64,000 nt of DNA, taken from contig NW_001865039.1 in assembly GCF_000002865.3 (NCBI RefSeq), positions 724,791 to 788,790 of the forward strand, written 5' to 3'. The notes beneath the pieces are model-generated. The model saw nothing but the letters and a program-made list of their open reading frames with translations, did not search any database and was not told the DNA's origin. The DNA comes from Monosiga brevicollis MX1. Lineage: Eukaryota; Opisthokonta; Choanoflagellata; Craspedida; Salpingoecidae. Position numbers and translations under genes: made by a program. Shown here piece by piece: positions 10,501 to 21,248 of the stretch (position 1 is its first letter; each line of letters opens with the position of its first letter).

Positions 10501-13500
10501 GTCATCAGCACCATGTGCATGGAGTCGACCTGTGATAGTGTCGGCAGCGCTTGCAGAGCCATGTTCTCCTACGCGAGCCGTCCAGTTCAACTGAAGTTGG
10601 GTGTAGCGAACAGACTGTGTCATGGGAGCGGTCACGTTGGCAAAGTGTAAAATTGCAACACTGGCGTCACTGCTGACATTGATCGTGGCCGGTGTAAACT
10701 CTACAGGCTTGTCCAAGCTGCCCACGGAGGCTAGCACATCGCCGACAAGAGAAACATTGCTAGGCAGTTCCAGCACAACGGTCAAGGGCTGCAGGTTGGA
10801 TTCAGGTAGCTCCAGGTTTGCTTCGAATGAAACCAAAGAGCCTGCCACACCTGCAGGGGCTGTGGGGGTCTGCCAGATCATTGGTGGCGAAGTGGCGCCG
10901 ACAGTCACATTGGGGGCTGTGCGCATCAGACCCAGCTCGTTGGCGGACGTCTCGTAGAGAAGTTCTACTCCTATCATGCCCTGAAATCCAGGAGCAACGG
11001 CCTGCTCCATCCGAAAGCCAATGGAAAAGCTGATGGTGGCATCCATGGTCAGATTGGTAGCCGTCAACACCCCATCGCCATGGGAAGCAACGTCCGTCGT
11101 GCCACCCTGCACCGCGCCCACCTCCGACCACCACACGCTGAGGGCGGTAGTGGATGATCGTCGGGGGAGGATTTGCAAATTGTAAGCCGGAATACGACTA
11201 CCCGCGTAATGGCTCACGGTGCCATTAATCCAGCACAACGAGCCAGCGTCACCGTGGCAATCCTGAAGCCCATCAGTTACCAGCTGCAGATAGGGAAACG
11301 TCAATTCAATGACCTGCTGAATCTGCAAGGGTGTTTCACTCCACGTATGAGTCACGTTGACGTGTAGTATGACATCTGCATCACCCACGGCACCCCCAGG
11401 GGATGCGACAAGAGGTAACACAAACAAAACCGAGTGAGGCTCACCCTCAGGGGCCCGCCCGTCAGCCGTCGCGAAGAAGGCCCAGGCATGCACTTGGTTA
11501 TCTGCAATCTCGGCAGCAACAGCATCAGCCCCCGTGTTGGGTCCCTCCAGGATGGCTGTCGGTGATGCAGTTGTCGCCACGGGGCCGGTGGCGGTCAACT
11601 CAATGCGAAGCTGAGTTGCAACACTGATCGGCAACTGCACCTTTACATGCACCTGAAAGACCTCGCCATATGCAAGTTCAGCCTCGCCGCCGGGATGGTC
11701 GACGCCGCGCGATCGTGCTGTAATGTCAAGTGCAGCGACCACGTCACTGATTTGGACGCTGGCACGCCCCAAGTCGGCAGCATAAAAGCGACTCTGAGTG
11801 ATCTCGGTGGGTAAGCCGGAGCGCCAGCTAGCTGCTGCTCGCTGTGAATAGCGACGGTTGGTTGCCGCATCACCAATGACGCGGCAGCCAAACTCAAGCA
11901 GTAGGCTAGCCCCGGCAGCCAGGGAGTCCACATGTACAAGCCGTGCCTCCGCTGTTGAGGCGCTTATTACCGGCTCAGCTGGCATCCAGCTGGTCCCGTT
12001 CATAGCCCACATCTCGTAACGCAGGATTGAAATGGAGGACAAGTCAACTCCAGCCAGAGACAAATTGAGTACCAAACCAATCGCGTCGGCTAGATGTAGA
12101 GTATTCTGAGAGCTGTTCAGGCTCACGCGATAGACCAGGAACTCCCCCGCCTCGACAGGTGCGACGTCCGTGTCGTTCAACAATTCAAATCGACCTGATA
12201 CCGTAGGCTCTACAATTGCAACCGTCATGGCTTGGATGTCGTAAAAAGCGGCATATTGCGCATGTGCCTCCAACCAAATGAGGTCACCGGCCACAAAATC
12301 AGGAATGTTGTTGACCCTGTAGTTGCACCTGATATCAAATGCATCCGCAGCAGTTAGCGGCTGGGTCACCTCGACATTGGTCACGACCCCGAGATCAATA
12401 AAAAACGCGTTGTCTTCACTCATGCTGGGTGTGGTCGTCAGCTGCCCAAGAGCGACGCCTTGGACGTGGTCACCCAGGCGAGTCACGGTGCAGGCCTCCA
12501 GCGCAAACGGGTTGCTGTAGTTGAGCTTGACGTTGAATGCATAGTCTCCGCGAACTGTGTAAGAGTGGGTCACCGAGACTAATTCACCAAAGCTCACGCG
12601 ATCAGCTGCTTCGTTGCCGTGTAAATCACCCCAGACGGAGCCTGCCACCTCAAGCGCTGCCGTGTATACAACGCTAAAGTCATAAGTCTCGTTGAAACAA
12701 CGGCCCGCCCCAGCTGGCGCAGTGCAGTACACCTGGTTCATCTGCACGGGCAAGGCGGTGCCTTGTGGAATGTCGCTGCGAACAAGGCTAGTAGAGAGCG
12801 AAGAAATTTGGTCATTCATAAAGGCAAGAACGTTGGTGGCAAGCGCAGTGGCCGCGTTCCCCAGTGGCACCCCCTGATTCACCGGCAGTTCCCCTGAGGC
12901 CAGGGACACAAATTCAGCGGTGTTGGCGGTAAGGCCAGCCGCGAAAGAAAGTGTGGATACAAAATCGTAGGCGGGGGCCGCACGCGCCACAGTGTTGGTG
13001 GTCGTGGATGAAAAGTTGAGGCGAGTATTTGGAAGAATGTGGTTGAAGTCTGGCGATGTCAATGCCACTTGCAGCAAGGGCAGGACCAGGGTCGCGGACA
13101 CAGTACGGCTCAGCCAGCGGGTCGTTCCAGTATTGTAATCGTGCTTGAGAATCGCACTTAGAGTCAAGGTCTCGAGGTGGGCATCGTTTGCCACGGTATC
13201 TGTCACAAGCACAGTCCAAGCGACGACGATCTCGTCTTCCTCATTCTTCATCTGGTCCGGTGCGTTGAGGCAGCTCCCAAAGTCGAGTCGCATAATTCCT
13301 CCACTTAGAACGGCTGCTGGGTCATAGTTGGGCGTTGCGCTGCACGAAACTTGACTGCCCAAGGTAGCGGCGATGGAGAGCAAAGCAGCGCTCTCTGCCG
13401 GAAAACGTGCTTCAATCACCGTGTCCGTTGTGCCTTCAATCATGTCAACACGGGTCTCTAGCGTGATGGTCTCACCGATGGCCAAGTCTAGGTCGGGCGT

Positions 13501-16500
13501 TTCCGAAAGGGAGGTATTGAGCACGGTGGTGGCTTGCGTGGGCAAGGCAAAAACCAGGTTATTCGATCGGTTGCTCGTAGTTTGTTTCTTGATGTTCTTG
13601 CTTGGGTCCAAAGGTGCTGAGTAGGAGAGCGTTGTCACCTGCACAAAGATATCACTGGCCTGAGGAAATATGGAGTTAAGAACCTGCACCGTGACTTCAA
13701 TCATCAAATCATCCGTGTCGAGAAGCAGCACCGGCAGCGTATGCGTCACCAAGGTCGAGTTGAGCGTTGAGGTGGTGGCATGGGTGAGGCTTTGCGTGGC
13801 GATTGGGGTCAGGTGTGCTGGCATTGGAATCGATACGAAATTATCATAGGACGGGCTCAAGGAGTCTGATAGATGGGATACATTGAAACGAAGAACAACT
13901 TGATCGCCGGCATCCAGGGGCGAGACGTATTCAGCCAACACCGGGGTGGTCTCCATGCTAGGCTGTACAATCTGTACACCAGCAGTCCGACTTTGTGCTT
14001 GAGCATCCGTGTGCAGGGTCACACCAACTGCCAGCCATTTTCCATTGGTGTTGGATTCCCTGCAAAGTATTGAACGGGAAAAGAAGATGGCATTTGAGCG
14101 ATACGTACGAGCGAAAAGTCAGCTGCCAAGTAATGAGGGGCGAAGGGGCGAGCAAGGGGCGAAGGGGCGAAGGGGCGAGCAAGGCGCTTGCGTTCAAATG
14201 GTGTGCGCAGATCCAGACGTACCGATTTTCAACAGTTGCAGTTATGCGAGTGCAGAGAAGATCAGCTGAGCTGTCAAGGTTGTCAAACGTGTTGCTCACG
14301 AAACCAAGGTCGAGCTCAGCAGTTTGTCCGGAGGCAAAAAATTGCTCTCCAAGGGTGTGGTCTACCAAGATCAGGTTGGCGCCCACGGCTGAAATGCTCC
14401 CGTTCAGAAAGCGCAAGCCAGTGGCCAAAGAAAAGTCAAATGAAGCATTGCGATTGCCTTCGATGAAATTGACGCAGGTCTCAAACATGACATCCTCGCC
14501 AATATTGACCTCGTTGCCGTACGTTTCCTTGAGCGAGGTCCAGTACAGGGAGTGTGAGAGGTCAGCCAAGTCCATGGTAGTGATGTGGGAAGCTGTGGCA
14601 CCTGGCCATGCCGTGTCTATGGTATTGTTTCGACGACGGCCTTCCGGCTCAAATGCCTCAGGCGTGGTGATCCACTGTGATGCAGTTGTCGCCAGCAACT
14701 GTTCTCGGGGACGCACGGCCTGGCGCAACGTGCCATTGTAATCCAGATATAGGGTTTCGTCAGTGTTATGGAGTGCCGATGTGTAAACGGTGATGGAATC
14801 AGGCGCAGAGATCGTCACAATCAAGTCTTCCGTGGTCGTAGATGCATTAGTGGTCACGGAAGCCTCGTCTAAAATGAGATTGGTAGGAAGGGGCACCGTC
14901 AGCAGCACTTGATATGCGTCTGCAGAGGAAGCGCTGGTGTGGGCGAGCGTCACGCGATAGGAGAGTACATCCCCGGCGTCTGGCTCGACGCGAGGCTGCG
15001 AGATGCTTGTCTTTAGCAAGGGTTCAGCTACAATCAAGTTCTGTGAGGAGGTCTGGTACGATACATCGCCATCAGCGTTGGACCAACGAAGCGCCACACT
15101 CAATGGTAAGGTCCTCCCAATGGTATTGTCGAGGGTATTGAGCATGCGCAAACGCACGCTTATTTTAAGCGCGTCCCGAGCATCTACAATGTTATCGTAC
15201 ACGTTGGAAACATTGCCGTATTGGGCTGATAGTGTGGCCTGGTGGCCCGTCTCAGGCAGTTCGATAAGAAAGGACTCACTGCCGTTGGAGGCCGGTACAG
15301 ACGAGCCGAAGAGTTGACTTCCAATGAAATATGGCGCCACATGCATAAACTCCATGTCCGGCGGCGTGATCAAGGTTACACTCAGATTGTAGATTTCGCC
15401 TTCAGCCAGACCAATGGTGACGGCAAACGTGCCGTTTTCCGCAATCGTGAGCGACAGGGGCACAGTACTGGGATCAGTCGAGTCGAGCTCACTGTAGGTT
15501 ATTGTGGGATTGCGAATCGTGACTGTGGCGTTGCCCGTCAGCGAGTAGCTCATGCCCGTTTTGGTCGGTTCGAATGGTGTTGAATCATAAGCAGCAGCGA
15601 GCGAGTTTTGAAAAACCTCGCGCGATGTGACGCCTTGCACAACCTGCATTTGAACCATAATCTGCAAGCGCTCATCGGTCGCAATACGTGCGACGTTTGA
15701 GCCACCGAAGGACACTACATTGTTTGCCATTTCAATGGACACGACTCGACCGCCCAGCGCTTCGCAGTTGGTCGCTGTGAGGGCATAATCCTGACGAGCG
15801 GCTGAGTACACGCACGCATAGGACGTGTTGAGCTGAAGGCGAGGGTCAAGGGTAAAGGTACCCGATAGGTTGTAAGCGTGGACACTACCGTCGCCGTCGT
15901 GCTCGAGGTAGATCATCTGCCAGACCCAGTCGCCAGCGTCTTGATAAAAGTTGTTGATGGTTGGGAAGAGCCGCGGCTCCCGCAAAATAGTGTTTGTTGT
16001 CACTTGGTCATCAAGGCCGTTAAAAATGGCATAAATGTCAGTGTCGAAGGGTGCGTTTCGATGCTCATACGCTGCGAAGAGGGCTGGGTTTACGTGATAG
16101 GTAACTGTCATGTTGATTGTCGGAGATGGCAGCAGGGCGGACGTGTTCCAAAGCGAATCGACGGCACTGCCCAACTGAAAACGGGCCTGGGCACCCCCGC
16201 CCACAATGGAACCAGCATCACCGGCTCCAAGAGAGCAATTGACAATGCGTGCGTCGACGGCCTCTACCCGCGTGTCTTGAATTGTCAGGATAGCGGGTGC
16301 GTAAATACGCACCTCCAGTTCCGCCCGACCACGGGGTAGGCTGACTGTGTACCACCAAACAAATGTGGCATCCGGGATAGCAGTACTGCTCTCCTCTGAA
16401 AATGGCGCTGCCAAAGTAGTACTTACAAATTCAGCCGCAAGAGTGACGGGTTGGATAGCAATGCTTCGCTCACTTTCCAATTCATTGAAAGAGAGGCCTT

Positions 16501-19500
16501 GGTAGGGCGTGGAGGTGCGGTAATGCGAGTCATAATTGACAGTGTATTTGGCCTTCAGCGTCAAGCCCAAGGGCGTGCTTTGTAGCAAGGTCACATTGAA
16601 CGACTGGTAGAAGACGTCGTCCACTTCCAGCACGGGGATGGTGTATCGTTGCTCAAAGAAGGTGCCGTTTGCCCCCTCTCGAGAAGCAGTGGGGCCACAC
16701 CATGGAGAGCAGCTAAGCGTGTCCTCTTGCACAACCCAATGCTCGCTGCCGAGATCCAGCACGACCACGTCGAAGGCAGGGGCATTTGAGTCTGCTTCGT
16801 GGCTCACCATAAACTCAAGCAGCACGGTGTCTCCAGCCTCAAACTGATCAGCATATGGAGTGACCCAAGTGCGAAGCTCGAGCATGGGTGTTACTACGTG
16901 CAGCATTTTCCAATCCTCTGCGGTCATCATACGCGCTTCAGACGGGTCTCCGGTGGCAAAAGTAGTGCTGACACTGAGACCAATCTGGTCCCCGCGATCA
17001 GCTGGAGCAACGACCACGGCCTGAAAGGTGAACTCAAGGTTGACACGCTTTCGTTCTCCCGGTGTGGCTGGCGTGGCATGGAAGGTTGGCAGGGTGACGG
17101 TGATGGTGTCCAGGCGATTGTAGCTGTTGGCAGTGGTGCTGTAGGTGGGTGTGAGTGCTACAGCTGTCCAGTTGAGGTCAATGCCGTCCGGGGGCGTTAA
17201 AGCCACGAGTGCTGGCGACTCGGTCCATCGGCATTGCGAGGAATAAGGGTCCAGCACCACGCTGGCATTGGCGGCCACGGTTCCGTAGGGCACGGCGATG
17301 CGCACCTAAAGCAAGGCAGAGTCAAATAAGCATGGGTAATAGGGCATTTTAGAAGTCTGGGTCAATATTCAGTTCAGAATGCTGCACAGCCGAGAAACAA
17401 AGGCCAAAAAAGCTTCGCAAGGCAGAGTCAAGTAAAGCGAGAGCAGTGGTTCTGACCTTGAATGTCACTTCTTCGTGGAGTGCCACGTCAAAAGCTCCCG
17501 CTGTGTCAGTTTGGGTGACGTCGCCGCTGACAACATAGACATAGTTGAGAGGTCCAGCGCTCGAGCCATATGTTACGCCCGTCGCGGATAGGTCGGGGCT
17601 GTACGTAGCGAAGGCGGATGGCAGACGGGAGTGGACGGCCAGATTGAATTGCGAGATCTCAAAAAGCAACGCAGTATCTGCGCACAGGCTCACTGCTTCA
17701 GTGTAAACTTGCAGACCATTCAATCCCGTTGCTCCACCGGAAAAAAAGCTGCCTGTCATGCTCAGGGTCTGCGTGGTGTAGGCATAGGCGGCAACCTGAA
17801 AAGTCTCTTGCAGCGTTGTACTCTGCCCGGAGGCGGGATCAGTGAAAATCACGCGAATGACAAGGCTGACATCCTCGGCCCCACTTTCCTCGCACTCAGC
17901 GCGGAAGCGAATATTGGCGCTCAGAGTGCTCACAACTTCACCGGGATATAGTCGAGCCGGAATCAAGGCAACGTCACCTGGTTCTAGCAGCGCCGGGAAC
18001 TCAAAGTGAAAATATGTGGAAATTTCCTCGTAATCCGTCGGCACAAGAACTGGAAAGATTCCCGGAGTGAGCGATCCAGGCCCAGCCAACCAGGCCTCCG
18101 GTGCGTAGAACATTGGTGTCTCTGGGGCCAGGGAACCGGCCACAGAGCCAGAAACCTCGAGTGTCAGTTGCTCACCCAACGCCAATCCTTCAAGTGCAAA
18201 GGTGACGTTGGCCGTCCCATCGGGCAGAGTGATGTAGGAAAAGAAAAGAGAATTGCAGACGGATGCACTGGCGCTGCAAAAGCGTGAGTCCCAGTCGATA
18301 CCCGTCGCCACAGCCATTGGAAGGTGCAAATAAACGCCCACGGGCCCTGTGCCACTCGTTGAGTTGGGCAAGTGCGCAAGGCCCACAAAGAGGTTGAAAT
18401 CATCATACGCCATGATGGGTTCGTCATCACTAAAGCTCAACCGGAAGGCAGCCTCCACGACCGGGCGCGTCAGCGTGATGGTGTGCTCGGGAAGAACCTG
18501 AATTTGTGCAAAATTTTCATCTGGCTGCTGCTGCAGTAGGTCAGTAGCGAGCGAGAACGAGGTGCCCAGCTGAGCCACAGCGGTCACGGCAACAAACGCA
18601 GAGAAAGACCCCGTCAAGAGGGCTCCACGCGCACGAGTACCCGAGACAGTGAGGTCAAGGTCAAAGACGTAGTATGTCGCGCTGCTGAGCTGACGAAGTT
18701 CTGAGCCAATGGTGTGCGTGCCATCCCCCACCAAAGACCAAGTGATATTCTCAAAAGCCACCCCACTGGCGTCGGTGTCGGGCTTTTGCAGGTAAAGTCG
18801 TAGACGCACTGCCCCCTCGCTCATGTTGAGCACAAACGGCAAAATGATAGGGCTTCTCTCGACCACCGGTGTGTTCGTGGACGACCAAGTAATGTGGGGC
18901 ACGGGAAGCACAACAAGAGAGGGCGCTGGGGCAGCTGTATAGCTGCGCGGTGCTGACCCGTTGCTCATCAGGGCACATGACATGGAAGGCAGGGCGATGG
19001 TGCTACCAAGCGTGATGTTTTCGGCAACCAAGAAAGTAACAGTGAGCGTCAGGCTTTGCGAGGGAGTCAATGAAGAGCGCCAAGCTTCGAATGCTGCTTC
19101 AGAAGTGAGATTGGCTAGCAAGGTGCCCTCGTTGTGCACAGTGACGTGAAGGATTGAACCGGACGCCATGTCGACGGCGCAGTTGAAATCGTGTCCCGTG
19201 GCATATGCGTCAGTGTTGGTAGCAACGAAGACGATGTCCAGCACGTCACCAGCGTCGAGCGCTGCGGGCGCGCTTTGCTCATCGAGCGTGAGGGCCGGTT
19301 CAGCCACCGTGAAGGTGATAGTGGATGAGGTGGTAGCCTCAAACGTGAGACGGTGAACGGATGTGATGGTCCATGAAATGACATCGCCGCTGATTAGCGT
19401 GGAGGTCGGTAGCACCACAAACTCGAGGCGAAGCAAGAGATTTTCATTGGCGCATGATGTCGTCCAATTTGCCAACGGAGCAAGTGTCATGGATGTGCTT

Positions 19501-21248
19501 GTCACATCCACCATACTGTAGCAGGCACCGAGGCCAGTAGAGACAAGATGCAGGCTGGCTTCTGTACCAGCAGGCGCTGGGGTCCAAGCAATGGAGGTGT
19601 TGGTTGCCACGTCGAGAAGATCGACGACGATTTCAACGGTTTGTGTTTCACCGATTGCCACGATGCGGGATGCCTCCAGCGTCGGCGGATCTGCTCAAAG
19701 TGACACGCAATAATAAGAGGGCGAACGAAAACAAACATGCTGCGCTGAGGAAAAAAAAAAAAAAAAGAGAGAAAACCAGGGTTGGTCCAAACTTCTAGTC
19801 ATGTTAAACGTACCAACACAGCGGCGTCCCTCAGCTTCATTGGAGGCGGGCGGTGGAAGGTTAAGACAGCCTTGCCCGTCGGCACATGGATGTGGCACAC
19901 ATGCATTTAGCTCCAAGCAATCACTGGCGGTGTTGTCAAATCCGTAGCCGGCTTGGCAAACACAGGTGCGACCGCCGGATCCCTCAGAGGGGGGCGCCAA
20001 GTCGGTACATATCACGTTGTTTTGAGGGCAAGGGTGGGCAGCACATGCATCAAAGTCCACGCAGACTCCTTCGTCCAGGATGTACCCCGGGTTACAAGGG
20101 CAAGTTCGACCCGCGGTAGTGTTTGGAGCAGGTGCCGCCAAGTCATGGCAGGTAGCAAAGGGGTCACTGCACGGCCAAGCAGCACACGCATTGATGTCCG
20201 TGCATGTCTCGCCATCTCCCTCGTAGCCTGCCGTGCACGTACAAGTACGTCCACTCGCGTTGTTGGGCGCCGGTGCGGCGAGATCAACACAATCAGCATT
20301 TGTGTCACAGGGCGCAGTGGCACAGGCATCGGCATCGGTACACGATTCGCCATCACCGGTGTAGCCCACGCGGCAGGTGCAGGTGCGCCCTTCCGCCCCG
20401 TAAACGGCTGGGGCGGGCAGATCGCTGCAGTCAGCGTTGGCATCACAAGGAAACCCGGCACAACTATCAGCCTCGACGCAAGATGACTCGCCATCGCCAA
20501 GATAACCGGTGTTGCATTCGCAAGTACGACCACTTGTGTTGTAAGGTGCCGGGGCTGCAAGATCAGTGCACGTGGCGTGGGCAGCACAAGCAAAATCACA
20601 AGCATTGCTATCCGTACATGTCTCGCCATCTCCCTCGTAGCCTGCCGTGCACGTACAAGTACGTCCACTCGCGTTGTTGGGCGCCGGTGCGGCGAGATCA
20701 ACACAATCAGCATTTGTGTCACAGGGCATAGCGGCACAGGCATCGGCATCGGTGCACGTTTCGCCATCACCGGTGTAGCCCACGCGGCAGGTGCAGGTGC
20801 GCCCTTCCGCCCCGTAAACGGCTGGGGCGGGCAGATCGCTGCAGTCAGCGTTGGCATCACAAGGAAACCCGGCACAACTATCAGCCTCGACGCAAGATGA
20901 CTCGCCATCGCCAAGATAACCAGTGTTGCATTCACATTGGTCAACGACACAGGTTGCATGGGTAGCACAGGGTGGGCAGGGGGTCGTCGTCGTAGTCGTC
21001 GTGGTCGTGGTCGTTGTCGTTGTCGTGGTCGTTGTCGTTGTAGTGGTGGTGGCGGCGGTGGTGGTGGCGGCGGTGGTGCTGGGAGAGCCCATTGAACTGA
21101 ATGCGCTAGTAGTAGGACTGGATGAGGTTGTGGTCTGGGCCACTGCAATCCCAGCAAGGATGATAAGCAAGGCACCAACTCGATGAGGCCTGATAACAGG
21201 CTGGGCTGAGAAGGTCATGATGATGGTAACGGCGGACGGTGGGAACAT
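7588..21248 (-). CDS. Giant type I transmembrane receptor: EGF modules, beta-sandwich repeats, tyrosine-rich tail
   Basis: Six exons on the minus strand: 21248-19814, 19690-17457, 17305-14223, 14059-10329, 10204-10053, 9972-7588. All junctions keep phase; total about 4,339 aa. The likely start is the second ATG (21218), which gives an ideal signal peptide (MTFSAQPV...GALLIILAGIAVA|Q). Then a Thr-rich stalk, nine EGF modules (19.8-21.0 kb), more than 3,000 residues of N-glycosylatable repeats of about 110-170 residues, one TM helix (AGFIGLLASLLILLLL... at 9691-9756) followed by the stop-transfer HRRRQQQR, and a ~700-residue acidic cytoplasmic tail with about 30 tyrosines. The extracellular repeats share a signature of AGD-hydrophobic strand, H-x-S, A-Y/F-D, then L-P, resembling the bacterial DUF11/isopeptide-type repeat; this is pattern similarity only. 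I infer a cell-surface adhesion or sensing protein that recruits SH2 proteins when its tail is phosphorylated. No kinase or phosphatase domain is seen. Confidence 0.85.
7801..8424 (-). other. Tail segment with Y-[GA]-x-A-N/R motifs and poly-Asp
   Basis: Distal part of the receptor tail. It contains IYGRAN twice, HYGRT, IYGMAN, VYGLAR and IYAAAN, each preceded by acidic residues, plus a run of 13 Asp (about 7978-8016). Tyr followed by small residues with upstream acids is typical of tyrosine-kinase sites; the kinase is unknown. The protein ends NYEWDDTVA, where T-V-A could weakly fit a class I PDZ ligand. Confidence 0.7.
8461..8889 (-). other. Nine Y-[DE]-[IML]-G motifs in receptor tail
   Basis: Central tail block: YELG once, YDMG three times and YDIG five times, spaced 10-37 residues apart and separated by Asp/Gly-rich linkers of different sequence. 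The motif is kept while the linkers vary, which argues for selection on the Tyr motif itself. Confidence 0.85.
8989..9486 (-). other. Juxtamembrane ~22-residue Tyr repeats and YEEI site
   Basis: Three related units: GIYAELKDIISRDDDGNL, GVYVAVRDLFSMHDGHL and GTYANLNEFFSSKDGYL, consensus G-[IVT]-Y-x-x-[LV]-x-[DE]-[ILF]-[IF]-S-x(2,3)-D-G-x-L. Further Tyr sites, GIYEDV and HLYEEIG, lie between them. YEEI (9211-9222) is the textbook Src-family SH2 ligand. I do not know this repeat from any named family. Confidence 0.75.
9691..9756 (-). other. Transmembrane segment of the giant receptor
   Basis: Twenty-two hydrophobic residues rich in Leu/Ile/Val with a basic cluster on the C-terminal side, fixing the tail as cytoplasmic. 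It is the only strong TM segment in the protein apart from the signal peptide. Confidence 0.92.
10329..19690 (-). other. Extracellular tandem beta-sandwich-like repeats (DUF11-like)
   Basis: Exons 2-4 of the giant gene encode roughly 3,000 residues with a recurring pattern. Copies are seen at LDAGDVLDIVFVATNT, FEAGDTVLLEFMVSHE, QDAGDWVWQMIYLEHD, PDAGDVLSYRVTLAHT, LDAGDQVVLRFNVSHL, VEAGEFLVYRVSLNSS and RNDDTLEFQVTVEHDP, each followed 5-12 residues later by A-Y/F-[DNQG]-[VLF] and then a Leu-Pro strand. Alternating hydrophobics and N-x-S/T sequons suggest secreted beta domains. Cysteine is scarce, unlike EGF or Ig repeats. Confidence 0.55.
20206..20520. repeat. EGF segment duplication, copy A
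   Basis: A 315-bp stretch nearly identical to 20620-20934. The offset of 414 bp equals three 46-codon EGF modules, so the reading frame is kept. Confidence 0.92.
20620..20934. repeat. EGF segment duplication, copy B
   Basis: Partner of 20206-20520; only a handful of differences are visible (for example the codon region near 20728 and at 20920), so the duplication or a gene conversion is young. Confidence 0.92.
20983..21065. repeat. Imperfect ACN triplet tract coding poly-Thr stalk
   Basis: Mixed GTC/GTT/GTG triplets on the plus strand read as ACN (Thr) codons on the coding strand, giving more than 20 consecutive Thr between the signal peptide and the EGF modules. Use of several synonymous codons suggests the Thr run is kept by selection and not only by slippage. 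A likely O-glycosylated stalk. Confidence 0.85.

Larger units (their letters stand above)
19814..20975 (-). other. Nine EGF-like modules of the giant receptor
   Basis: Modules of about 46 residues with the pattern DACA-x-PC-x(2)NA-x-C-x-DL-A-P, GRTC-x-C-x-GY-x-GDGE-x-C. The first is shortened (CPPC...CECNTGYLGDG). The last (ACVPHPC...GRRC) ends at the exon border. Most keep six cysteines in EGF order. Calcium-binding residues (D-x-[DN]-A-C at module starts) are present in several. Confidence 0.93.

Noticed and set aside
20012-21178. 388-codon alternative frame on the minus strand over the EGF modules
   Set aside because: Shadow frame of the EGF repeats; the EGF frame has the conserved cysteines.
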